Shown here in pieces: positions 24,512 through 31,622 of a stretch of 64,000 bases of DNA; the stretch's first letter is position 1; each line of letters begins with the position of its first letter. The notes below the pieces were generated by a model, which was not told where the DNA came from, searched no databases, and saw only the letters and a list, made by a program, of their open reading frames with translations. The stretch spans positions 394,501 to 458,500 of the forward strand of contig NZ_CP012403.1 in NCBI RefSeq assembly GCF_001305595.1, in the 5' to 3' direction. This DNA is from Azospirillum thiophilum (lineage in GTDB: Bacteria; Pseudomonadota; Alphaproteobacteria; Azospirillales; Azospirillaceae). The position numbers were made by a program, and so were the translations under genes.

Positions 24512-25296
24512 GACGCGATCCTCCGGGCCGCGGGTTCGCCGGCGGCCGCCTCCGCCCGCTGGCGGGGAACGGCGGAGAACAGGTCGAGCACCCGTTCGGG
24601 CGACAGCATCTCCATCGGCGGGCCGTCGAACAGCACGCGCCGGTTCAGCCCCGACACCCGCGTCGCCAGCCGGCGGACCTGGGCGAGATCGTGCTCGACC
24701 CACAGGATGGTGGTGCCGGCGGCGGCCAGTTCGGCCAGCAGGGCTTCGAAGATGGCGACGCCGGCCTCGTCGAGCGCGGTCATCGGCTCGTCGAGGATGA
24801 TCAGGTCGGGTGCCGGGATCAGCGCCTGGGCGAGCAGGACGCGCTGGCGCTCGCCGCCCGACAGGGCGCCGAAGCGGCGGCGCTCCTTGCCGGCCATGCC
24901 GACGCGGGCCAGCGCCTCGCCATAGCCCATCCGCCGGTCCGGCCCCAGGAAGGCGGGACGGCGCTGGCACAGCACCGCCAGGAAATCCTCGACCGTCAAC
25001 GGCAGGCCGCGGTCGAACTCGACCGCCTGCGGCACATAGGCGACGGTGCCGGGCGCCTCGCCCGGCCAGTCGAGCCGGATCATGCCGCGGTGCGGCGCCT
25101 GACCGAGCAGGGCGCGGATCAGCGACGACTTGCCGCCGCCGTTGGGGCCGACCACCGCATGCACCGCGCCGGGGGCGACGGTGAGCGAGACCTGTTCCAG
25201 GATGGCGGTGCGGCCGAGCGTCAGGTCGACCCGGTCGAACAGGATGCCGGGACCGCGACCGATCGTGGAGCGGCCCGTCATGGAGCAGCCGGTCAC
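24508..25296 (-). CDS. Metal ABC transporter ATP-binding protein (ZnuC family)
   Basis: A 262-residue ATPase with Walker A GPNGGGKSS, Q-loop VAYVPQAVEFD, signature LSGGERQRV, Walker B LIILDEPMTALDE and switch histidine WVEHDLAQV. It drives the import of a divalent metal with the adjacent permease. The length and VAYVPQ Q-loop are typical of ZnuC/MntB-type ATPases. Its start overlaps the stop of the binding-protein gene by four bases. The N-terminal MTGCSMTGRSTIGRG is longer than usual, so the second ATG is also a possible start. Confidence 0.9.
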   Translation of the reverse strand: MTGCSMTGRSTIGRGPGILFDRVDLTLGRTAILEQVSLTVAPGAVHAVVGPNGGGKSSLIRALLGQAPHRGMIRLDWPGEAPGTVAYVPQAVEFDRGLPLTVEDFLAVLCQRRPAFLGPDRRMGYGEALARVGMAGKERRRFGALSGGERQRVLLAQALIPAPDLIILDEPMTALDEAGVAIFEALLAELAAAGTTILWVEHDLAQVRRLATRVSGLNRRVLFDGPPMEMLSPERVLDLFSAVPRQRAEAAAGEPAARRIAS

Positions 25297-26243
25297 GGCT
25301 TGGCCTCCACCATCGCCTGCACCAGCGTGTCCATGTTGCGGGCCATCTCGCGCTCGAACTGGTCGGCGGCGTAGTCGCCGTGCGAGATGTGGGAGAAGGC
25401 GTAGAGCCGGATGCCGGTCTCGCGGCGGATCGTCTCGACATAGGCGCTGGGGAAGTTCAGCTCCGAGAAGATCACCTGCACGTCGAGCCGGCGCATCGTC
25501 GCGATGGTCTCGGCAAGCTGCGCCGGGCTGGGCTCGATGCCATGGGCCGGCTCGACAACGGCGGAGACCTCCAGCCCGAACTCACGCAGCAGATAGTCGT
25601 AGGCGCCGTGGATGGTGGCGACGCGCAGGCTGGTGCCGCCGGCCGAAGCCAGCTTGTTCGCCAGCTTGGCCAGGGCGTCGGCCCGCAGCTGGCGCAGCCG
25701 GCGGGAATAGGCGCGGGCGTTGGCGGCATAGGCGTCGGCGTTGGCGGGATCGAGCCGCCCAAGCTCGCGGGCGATGGTAGCGACCTGGAGCACCGAGCCG
25801 GTGATGGACAGGAAGCTGTGCGGATTGACCACCTTGCCCGACGCGCGCGCCGCCGAGCCGGCGGCGGGCAGCAGCGGCACGTCGGCGTTGGCCTCGACCA
25901 CCGGCAGGGCGGGCCTGGACGAGGCGGCGATCATCCGGCCGGCGAAATCGTCGTGGCCGATGCCGTTCAGCACGATGGCGTCGAGGCTGCCGATGCGCTG
26001 GATGTCCTCCGGGCGCGGTTCGTAGGCGTGCGGGTTGAAGCCGGCGGGAATGATCGGCACCACCTCGGCCAGATCGCCGACGACGTTGGCGACGTAGGAA
26101 TAGTAGGGATGCAGGGTGACGCCGAAGCGGCGGCGCCCGGCCGGCACGTCCGCACGGGCGTTCGCGGGCAGGATGCCGGTGGCGAAGGCGCCGGCCGCCA
26201 GCGCGGCGGCGAGGAAGCGGCGGCGGTTCGTCGGGACGGTCAT
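25293..26243 (-). CDS. Metal ABC transporter substrate-binding protein (ZnuA/MntC family)
   Basis: A 316-residue periplasmic binding protein. The N-terminus (TNRRRFLAAALAAGAFATGILPANA) looks like a twin-arginine or Sec signal. Likely metal ligands are in TLHPYYSYV, GFNPHAYEPRPEDI, VNPHSFLS and HGAYDYLL, with FSELNFPS near the end. There is no His-rich loop of the kind seen in many zinc-specific ZnuA proteins, so zinc, manganese or iron remain possible. A Fur-like box at the head of the operon favours an iron link. It overlaps the preceding gene by four bases. Confidence 0.88.
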   Translation of the reverse strand: MTVPTNRRRFLAAALAAGAFATGILPANARADVPAGRRRFGVTLHPYYSYVANVVGDLAEVVPIIPAGFNPHAYEPRPEDIQRIGSLDAIVLNGIGHDDFAGRMIAASSRPALPVVEANADVPLLPAAGSAARASGKVVNPHSFLSITGSVLQVATIARELGRLDPANADAYAANARAYSRRLRQLRADALAKLANKLASAGGTSLRVATIHGAYDYLLREFGLEVSAVVEPAHGIEPSPAQLAETIATMRRLDVQVIFSELNFPSAYVETIRRETGIRLYAFSHISHGDYAADQFEREMARNMDTLVQAMVEAKP

Positions 26244-26803
26244 CGGGTCACACCGGCGGTGAAGGTGGAGGTGATGCGCTTCCAGCCGGCGGCGGCCAGC
26301 GACGCCTCGTCGAGGCGGGCGGGCGGCGCCTCGGCGGCGCGCTTCAGCCAAATCCCGGGGGCATGGCTGTCGCTATGCCCGTCCAGCAGCAGGACCAGGG
26401 ATCCCGCCGTCGCAGGCTGGGTGGAAATGCCGGCATAGGCTACGGTCCCGCCGGCTTCGGCCAGGGTCCAGGCATGGCCGCCGCGCGCCGCCGCGCTGGG
26501 GTCGGCGGCGAAGGGCGGCAGGGCCTGGGCGGCCAGTTCGGCCGGGGCCGGCGCCTGTCCGCCGGTGCGCCGCAGGTCGGCGATCTCCGCCGCCGCCGCC
26601 TTGAGGTCGGCGTGGAGTCCCTGTTCGGCGGCGGTCAGGCCGGTGCGGGAGTCGAGCTGGCCGGCGACCGGCGGCGCTTCCACCTCCGGTGCGGACCGCA
26701 GCCCGGCCACGGTGGCGGCGGATGCGAGGATCAGGCCGGCGGCGAGCAGGACCCACAGGGTTTCGCGCTCGGCCCCCGCGCGGCGGACGATCTGGTGATG
26801 CAT
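26240..26803 (-). CDS. Membrane-anchored periplasmic protein of the metal-uptake operon
   Basis: A 187-residue protein with one N-terminal membrane helix (TLWVLLAAGLILASAATVAGL) after a short basic tail. An Ala/Glu-rich helical stretch follows (AAEQGLHADLKAAAAEIADLRRTGG), then a compact C-terminal domain with GGHAWTLAEAGGTVAYAGIS and VLLLDGHSDSHAPGIWLKR. The paired histidines in GHSDSH could bind metal. No named family recognised. It is coupled by ATGA to the binding-protein gene and separated by 12 bases from the gene before it, so it is very likely an accessory of the importer. Confidence 0.75.
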   Translation of the reverse strand: MHHQIVRRAGAERETLWVLLAAGLILASAATVAGLRSAPEVEAPPVAGQLDSRTGLTAAEQGLHADLKAAAAEIADLRRTGGQAPAPAELAAQALPPFAADPSAAARGGHAWTLAEAGGTVAYAGISTQPATAGSLVLLLDGHSDSHAPGIWLKRAAEAPPARLDEASLAAAGWKRITSTFTAGVTR

Positions 26804-26815
26804 GGGACGGAGGCC

Positions 26816-27139
26816 CTATTTGATGGCGCTGTGCTCGATCTCGACCGTATGGCCGGGACCAGCGTCGAACAGGACGTAGAAATCCTGGGCCGGGCGCGGG
26901 AAGGACAGGGTCGAATCCGCCCCCAGCCTGCCCTTGACCAGCACCTGCTCGTCATAGGCGATGACGTCCAGCACCACGCCGGGTGCCTTCGATCCGTCGG
27001 AGAATCCGCCGGTGCAGACCACGGTCTGGCCGTCCGCCATCCGGCATTCGCAGACCGGGTAATGGGCATGGGCGGTTGCGGCGGGGAACAGGGCGGCCAG
27101 GGCGAGCCCGGCCGCCAGACTGAAAAGACGCGGATTCAT
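26816..27139 (-). CDS. Small periplasmic protein with N-terminal His/Cys motif
   Basis: A 107-residue exported protein with signal MNPRLFSLAAGLALAALFPAATAHA. The mature N-terminus is HYPVCECRMADGQTVVCTGGFSDGS, with one histidine and three cysteines that could bind metal. The rest is a small beta domain (VLDVIAYDEQVLVKGRLG, FYVLFDAGPGHTVEIEHS). No family recognised with confidence. Its ATG shares a base with the previous stop (TGATG), so translation is coupled. Placement inside a metal importer operon suggests a periplasmic metal chaperone. Confidence 0.75.
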   Translation of the reverse strand: MNPRLFSLAAGLALAALFPAATAHAHYPVCECRMADGQTVVCTGGFSDGSKAPGVVLDVIAYDEQVLVKGRLGADSTLSFPRPAQDFYVLFDAGPGHTVEIEHSAIK

Positions 27140-27594
27140 CACTTGCCTCCCAGGAAACCGGCCAGCGGGGTCGATGCCTGATGCACCTGCCCGTTCCAGT
27201 CCTCGACCGTCACCCACAGCTCCTCCGTTCCGGCGGGCTCGGCCGGCACCGCCACCTCGGCTTCGCGTTCATACGGGTTGCCGAAGCCGAGCGCGCCCGC
27301 GGCGCGCAGGTTGCGCGGCTTGCCGACGCGCAGGAAGACGCCGCGCACCCTGTCGATGTCGGCCGGGCGGAGATGGATGCGGTACTCCTTCATCCGCTCG
27401 CCGTTCCCGCCCCAATGGGGCGCCTCGTCGTAGGTGACGAGCCGGAGGGGGAAGGCACCGGCGGTCAGATCCCGCCGGATCTCGGGCGGGGCGAAGATCG
27501 GCTTCGGGCTGAAATAGTTGGGCAGGAAGGGAAGCGGCACCAGCAGCATCAGCGCGCTGAGATGGAACTTGCCGCGCTGCCACAGCCTACGCAT
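27139..27594 (-). CDS. Uncharacterised protein of the metal-uptake operon, single membrane anchor
   Basis: A 151-residue protein with an N-terminal hydrophobic segment (LSALMLLVPLPFLPNYF) and an outward domain containing LVTYDEAPHWGGNGERMKEYRIHLRPADIDRVRGVFLRVGKPRNLRAAGALGFGNPYEREAEV and ELWVTVEDWNGQVHQAS. The beta-rich pattern suggests a periplasmic sandwich domain. It overlaps the end of the PepSY gene by eight bases and couples to the next gene. No function can be named. Confidence 0.75.
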   Translation of the reverse strand: MRRLWQRGKFHLSALMLLVPLPFLPNYFSPKPIFAPPEIRRDLTAGAFPLRLVTYDEAPHWGGNGERMKEYRIHLRPADIDRVRGVFLRVGKPRNLRAAGALGFGNPYEREAEVAVPAEPAGTEELWVTVEDWNGQVHQASTPLAGFLGGK

Positions 27595-28723
27595 TGGACG
27601 AGCCCCTCGCCAGCTTGAGCCCGCGCACCGCCTCGACGGTGGCCCGCGCCGTCCGCTTCATCCAGATCAGCATGCCGCTGAACACCAGCAGGGTCATCAG
27701 CGACCCGAAGGCGAACCAGACCAGCTTGACCGGCAGGCCACCGAAATCGCCGGTGTGCAGCGCCCGCATGATGGTGCGGGTCAGCTCGACGCCCGACGCG
27801 CCGTCCAGCCCGCCTTCCACCGCCATCACCTCGGCGGTGTAGGGGTCGATGCGCAGGATGTCGGGCAAGAGCGGCACCTGCCCGCTGGAGCCGATGACCG
27901 ACGCCGTGTCGTAGGCGGTGTTCGGCAGCCGCATGTAGCGCAGCCGCATGTCGGGCAACGCCGCCATGGCGGACGCCACGATGGCGTCGGCATCGACCTT
28001 CGGCGCGGTCGCCGTCACCGGGATGCCGTCGCGCGCGACCATCACCGGCGCCTTGCTGCCGCCCAGCCCGATGCCGAGATGGAACAGCGCGATGTAGATC
28101 AGGAACCACAGGCTGGTGACGGCGATGACGGCGATGAACCAGATCGACCAGGTGCCGGCGACGCGGTGCAGGTCGCCCCACATCACGCGCGGCGCCTGGT
28201 TCCAGCGGATGCGCGGCTGGTAGAAGGATTTCCAGAAGCGCTTGTAGACCACCAGCCCGGTGATCAGCGACCCAACCAGCGGGATCGCCAGCAGCGTCAC
28301 CAGATACCAGCCGGTCGGATAGGTCATCAGCCAGCCATGCAGCGCGCGGATGAACTGGCGGAACGAAGCGCCGGAGGATATCCCCTGCACCACGCCGCTG
28401 ACCGGGTTGACCCAGGCGGTGGTGAAGGTGCCGTCGGGCATCGCCATGTCGGCGCCCACCGCCATGTGGGATCCACCCCAGTTCAGCGAACTCACCCGCC
28501 CGCCCGGCGCCGCTGCCTCGGCCGCGGCGATCAGCGCGCTCGGCGGCAGGGGCTCGCCCCCGCCCGACGCCCGCATCGACGGGTCGACCAGCCATGTGAT
28601 CTCGGTGCTGACCACGGCGATGGTGCCGGTCAGGCAGATGAAGAACAGGAAGGCCCAGATCGGCATCGCCAGCCAGGAATGCCACAGGAACCACAGCCGC
28701 GTGCGCGACTTGCCAGCGCTCAT
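27587..28723 (-). CDS. PepSY-associated membrane protein (PiuB/ferric-reductase-like)
   Basis: A 378-residue inner-membrane protein with four membrane segments: MPIWAFLFFICLTGTIAVVS, WYLVTLLAIPLVGSLITGLVVY, IWFIAVIAVTSLWFLIYIALF and KLVWFAFGSLMTLLVFSGMLIW. Periplasmic PepSY-like domains lie between them. Conserved histidines (LWHSWLA, ALHGWLM, DLHRVAG) lie near membrane faces, as in the PiuB/FoxB family linked to siderophore-iron reduction. It is the first gene of the eight-gene operon, and a Fur-like box lies 71-91 bases upstream. A role in releasing metal from a chelate by reduction fits, but is inferred. Confidence 0.88.
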   Translation of the reverse strand: MSAGKSRTRLWFLWHSWLAMPIWAFLFFICLTGTIAVVSTEITWLVDPSMRASGGGEPLPPSALIAAAEAAAPGGRVSSLNWGGSHMAVGADMAMPDGTFTTAWVNPVSGVVQGISSGASFRQFIRALHGWLMTYPTGWYLVTLLAIPLVGSLITGLVVYKRFWKSFYQPRIRWNQAPRVMWGDLHRVAGTWSIWFIAVIAVTSLWFLIYIALFHLGIGLGGSKAPVMVARDGIPVTATAPKVDADAIVASAMAALPDMRLRYMRLPNTAYDTASVIGSSGQVPLLPDILRIDPYTAEVMAVEGGLDGASGVELTRTIMRALHTGDFGGLPVKLVWFAFGSLMTLLVFSGMLIWMKRTARATVEAVRGLKLARGSSNA

Positions 28724-28793
28724 CTCAATCCTCTCCGCAGGAACCCGCGCCCTTTCCCCTCAGACGAACGGGCGGGCCTCCAGCCTCAGGATG

Positions 28794-28814
28794 AAATGCG
28801 AAAGATTCTCAATT
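28794..28814 (-). promoter_or_regulatory. Fur-like box before the PepSY/metal ABC operon
   Basis: The core TGCGAAAGATTCTCA sits between AAA and ATT. It overlaps the stop codon of the upstream mfnF gene. It matches the box before fecI in 13 of 15 core positions, which places the whole importer operon under the same likely iron control. Confidence 0.65.
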
Positions 28815-29846
28815 TTTATCCGGCCGCCAGCCGAGCAGGGCCATGGCGGCGGCGGGGGCGCAGCCGCTCACCCAGCCCAGGCCCGGAGCGCCCACCAATT
28901 CGGCGAACTCGCGGCAGGGGCGGCCCAGCCTTGCGGCCACCGTGGCGGCGACCGCCCTCCCCACCCCGGCCCCGACCACCGGCGCATCCTCCGGCAGCGG
29001 CGGGTCCATGGCGGAGATCACCCGTTCGGCGGCATCATGGATGCGGCGCACCTGCCGCTCGGTCAGGTCGCGCGCCATCGCCCGCCAGACCGCCGGGGCG
29101 AAATCGGCGGCGTCGTGCCCGACCATGCGGGCAAGGCGGCGGATGCTGGCCTCCACCGTCTTCGGCCCGTTGTCGGCGGCGGGATGCTGGTCCGCGGCCT
29201 CGTCCAGGCAGCCCAGCACCCGATGGAGGTCGGCGCTGGTGGCGAAATACTCCGCCATCATCGGCAGCCGCTCCCCCGCGATCAGCGCGGTGCGCTCCAT
29301 CGCCATCACCGGCGTGCGGGTGAGGCCGGTGTAGAGCAGTTCCTCCACCGCCATCCGCTGGTGATCGGTGACGCCGCGGGCGGCGACGGCCCCGTCGCGG
29401 ACGGGAACGATGTCGGTGGTGGTGCTGCCCATGTCCACCAGCAGGGCCGAGGGCAGGAACCGGGCGACGACCTCGGCGCTCGCCATCCAGTTGGCGGAGG
29501 CGACCTCCATCGCATGGCCGCGCGCCTCGTCCGGCGCCAGCAGCCCGCGCCGGCCGGCATAGATCCGCAGCCGGCGGCCCGGCAGGGCGGCGCAGATGCG
29601 GTCGATCAGGGTGTGGACGCCCTGGGCGCGGTCGTCGAACAGGTCGACCAGCTCGCCGGTCATGGTCACCGCATGGCCGGCGTCCGGGGGCAGGCGGGCC
29701 AGCGCCGCCGCCAGCGCGGCGTCCAGTTCGCCCAGCCCCTGCCACAGGCGGCACGGCACCTGCACCGCCTCGCGCAGACGGCCGTCCTCCACCCAGGCAG
29801 CCTTCAGATGCGCGCCGCCGATGTCCCAGCCGATCATGTTGGTCAT
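28809..29846 (-). CDS. mfnF: H4MPT-linked C1 transfer pathway protein, MfnF-like kinase/synthase
   Basis: A 345-residue protein of the hydantoinase/oxoprolinase-like sugar-kinase fold found in methanofuran-using organisms. Family marks are MIGWDIGGAHLKAAWVEDG at the start, the phosphate loop LLVDMGSTTTDIVPVRDG, VTDHQRMAVEELLYTGLTRTPV, EYFATSADLHRVLG and DQHPAADN. In archaea MfnF joins the amine and furan parts of methanofuran; in methylotrophic bacteria the homologue is part of the tetrahydromethanopterin/methanofuran C1 route. Its start overlaps the stop of the ATP-grasp gene by four bases. The first residues match family starts exactly. Confidence 0.88.
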   Translation of the reverse strand: MTNMIGWDIGGAHLKAAWVEDGRLREAVQVPCRLWQGLGELDAALAAALARLPPDAGHAVTMTGELVDLFDDRAQGVHTLIDRICAALPGRRLRIYAGRRGLLAPDEARGHAMEVASANWMASAEVVARFLPSALLVDMGSTTTDIVPVRDGAVAARGVTDHQRMAVEELLYTGLTRTPVMAMERTALIAGERLPMMAEYFATSADLHRVLGCLDEAADQHPAADNGPKTVEASIRRLARMVGHDAADFAPAVWRAMARDLTERQVRRIHDAAERVISAMDPPLPEDAPVVGAGVGRAVAATVAARLGRPCREFAELVGAPGLGWVSGCAPAAAMALLGWRPDKN

Positions 29847-30874
29847 GTCCCGCCTCCGGCGCCGTCACCGTCGAACAGGTCGGGGATGAACAGCTCGAGG
29901 ATGTCGGCGGCCGGGTTCCGGCCCAGCACCCGCGACAGTCCGCAATAGCCGACGGACAGCCGCGGATTGACCTCCACCACCACCGGGCCATTCGACTCTT
30001 GGCCATTCGACTCCGGGCCGGCCGGCCGGTCGATCAGATCGACGCCGACATAGCCGCGCAGCCCCGGAATGGCGGCGGCGACCGACCGCGCCAGCGGTTC
30101 CCAGACGGCCCGGCGATCCTCCCGCGCGCCCACCTCGACGCCATGGAAGGTGAAGCGCCCGGCAGCGGCCGTAACCGCCTGCCGGTTGCAGGCGAGCAAG
30201 CGCACCGCCCCGGCGCCGCCGACCAGCATGGAGAAGCTGCACGCCTCCCCCTCGACCAGGGGCTGGACGATCCAGCGGCCGGGAGCCGGGGGCCGCCAGC
30301 CGGCGATGTCGTCGACTATGCCATCGACTATGAAGGTGTCGAGGCAGCCGGCGCCGTCGTCCGGCTTCACCACATGGCGGGCTGCTGCAGGCGGCGGGTC
30401 GCCGAGAAGAACGGTCGGAATGGTCGCGATGCCGTGGGCGGCCAGCCGCGCCGCCGTCGCGATCTTGGAGGAGGCGACCACCACCGCGTCGGGCGCGCAG
30501 GCCACCACCGGGCGGCCGGTGGCGCGGAACAGCGCCGTCACCCGGCCGAGCAGCCCGTCGCATTCCGGCGCGATGGGCCAGACCGCATCGCAGCCGCCGG
30601 CCGCGTCGCGCCAGCGTGCGTCGGCATCCTCGCCCGGCTCCACCGGGAACAGGGCGACCCGGCCGGGAGGGGCGGAGGACAGGACGGCGGGCGGCGGAAG
30701 ACGGCTGTCCCGGCACAGCACGACCTGCACTCCGTCCAGCATGGCGAGGTCACCGGCCAGGGCGTCGACCATCGCCTCGGCCTCCGCCATCAGGCCGGTC
30801 GGCAGCGGCGCGTTGGACAGGCCGCCGCCGGTGACGTATTCACAGACCAGAACCCGATGAAAGCCTCGCCTCAT
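29843..30874 (-). CDS. mfnD: ATP-grasp ligase, MfnD-like (tyramine-glutamate ligase family)
   Basis: A 343-residue ATP-grasp protein. It opens with RVLVCEYVTGGGL, typical of this family, and has the ATP-binding ARHVVKPDDGAGC, the IVQPLVEGEACSFSMLVGG loop and the metal-binding VVVEVNPRLSVGYCGL. In methanofuran synthesis MfnD ligates glutamate to tyramine. Three in-frame ATGs (30892, 30883, 30874) are possible. The last leaves the least overlap with the divergent HisA-like gene, though even then the two start codons share the bases CATG. Confidence 0.85.
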   Translation of the reverse strand: MRRGFHRVLVCEYVTGGGLSNAPLPTGLMAEAEAMVDALAGDLAMLDGVQVVLCRDSRLPPPAVLSSAPPGRVALFPVEPGEDADARWRDAAGGCDAVWPIAPECDGLLGRVTALFRATGRPVVACAPDAVVVASSKIATAARLAAHGIATIPTVLLGDPPPAAARHVVKPDDGAGCLDTFIVDGIVDDIAGWRPPAPGRWIVQPLVEGEACSFSMLVGGAGAVRLLACNRQAVTAAAGRFTFHGVEVGAREDRRAVWEPLARSVAAAIPGLRGYVGVDLIDRPAGPESNGQESNGPVVVEVNPRLSVGYCGLSRVLGRNPAADILELFIPDLFDGDGAGGGT

Positions 30875-31601
30875 GGACGTCATTCCCGTCATCGACCTGC
30901 TGGGCGCACAGGTGGTTCATGCCCGGCGGGGAGAGCGCGACCGCTACCGCCCGATCGACAGCAGCCTGACCGCCGGCGCCGTTCCCGAGGATATCGTGGG
31001 CGCGCTTCTGGCGCTGCATCCCTTCCGGGCGTGCTACGTCGCCGATCTCGACGCCATCCGGGGTAGTGGCGACCACCGGACGGCCGTGGCGGCACTCCAG
31101 GCGCGCTGGCCGGAGGTCGCCTTCTGGGTGGATGCCGGGCTGGCGACGCCCGGCGACTGCCGCCGCTGGCTCGATGCCGGGATCGGCCATCTGGTGATCG
31201 GCAGCGAAAGCCAGACCGGCACCGATGCGCTGGAGGCGGCGATGGCGATGGCGGGGGCCGACCGGGTGGCGCTGTCGCTCGACATCCGCCAGGGCCGACC
31301 CCTGGGGCCGGCGGTCCTGCACGAGCGGGCGGACCTGTGGCCGGCGCGGGTGATCGCCATGACGCTCGACCGCGTCGGATCGGGAGAGGGGCCCGATCTG
31401 GAGCGGATCGCGGCGCTGGCGGCGCTCCGCCCGGGGCTGCGGGTATGGGCGGCCGGCGGCGTGCGCGATGCCACGGATCTGGACGCGCTCGCCGCGCACG
31501 GCGCCGACTCCGTGCTGGTGGCCAGCGCACTGCACGACCGGCGCCTCGACGCCGCGGCGCTCGGCCGCGTCCCGCCCGGCCCGGCGGTGGCGGGCGCGTG
31601 A
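30873..31601 (+). CDS. HisA/HisF-like TIM-barrel protein of the H4MPT/methanofuran gene set
   Basis: A 242-residue half-barrel duplicate related to HisA (MDVIPVIDLLGAQVVHARRGERDRYRPI, YVADLDAIRG, WVDAGLATPGDC, LVIGSESQTG, VALSLDIRQGRPLG, RVWAAGGVRDATDLDAL). It lacks the full histidine-pathway context, and homologues sit in tetrahydromethanopterin/methanofuran clusters of methylotrophs. It is divergent from the MfnD-like gene with overlapping start codons, so no intergenic space remains for a promoter. The ribosome site is weak. The reaction is not established. Confidence 0.8.
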   Translation: MDVIPVIDLLGAQVVHARRGERDRYRPIDSSLTAGAVPEDIVGALLALHPFRACYVADLDAIRGSGDHRTAVAALQARWPEVAFWVDAGLATPGDCRRWLDAGIGHLVIGSESQTGTDALEAAMAMAGADRVALSLDIRQGRPLGPAVLHERADLWPARVIAMTLDRVGSGEGPDLERIAALAALRPGLRVWAAGGVRDATDLDALAAHGADSVLVASALHDRRLDAAALGRVPPGPAVAGA

Positions 31602-31622
31602 CGCCCGGGTGACACGCGGGTC

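Noticed and set aside
30873..31601. Assignment as histidine-biosynthesis hisA
   Set aside because: The fold is HisA-like, but no other his gene is near, and the neighbours are methanofuran-pathway genes, where HisA-like proteins are a known separate group.
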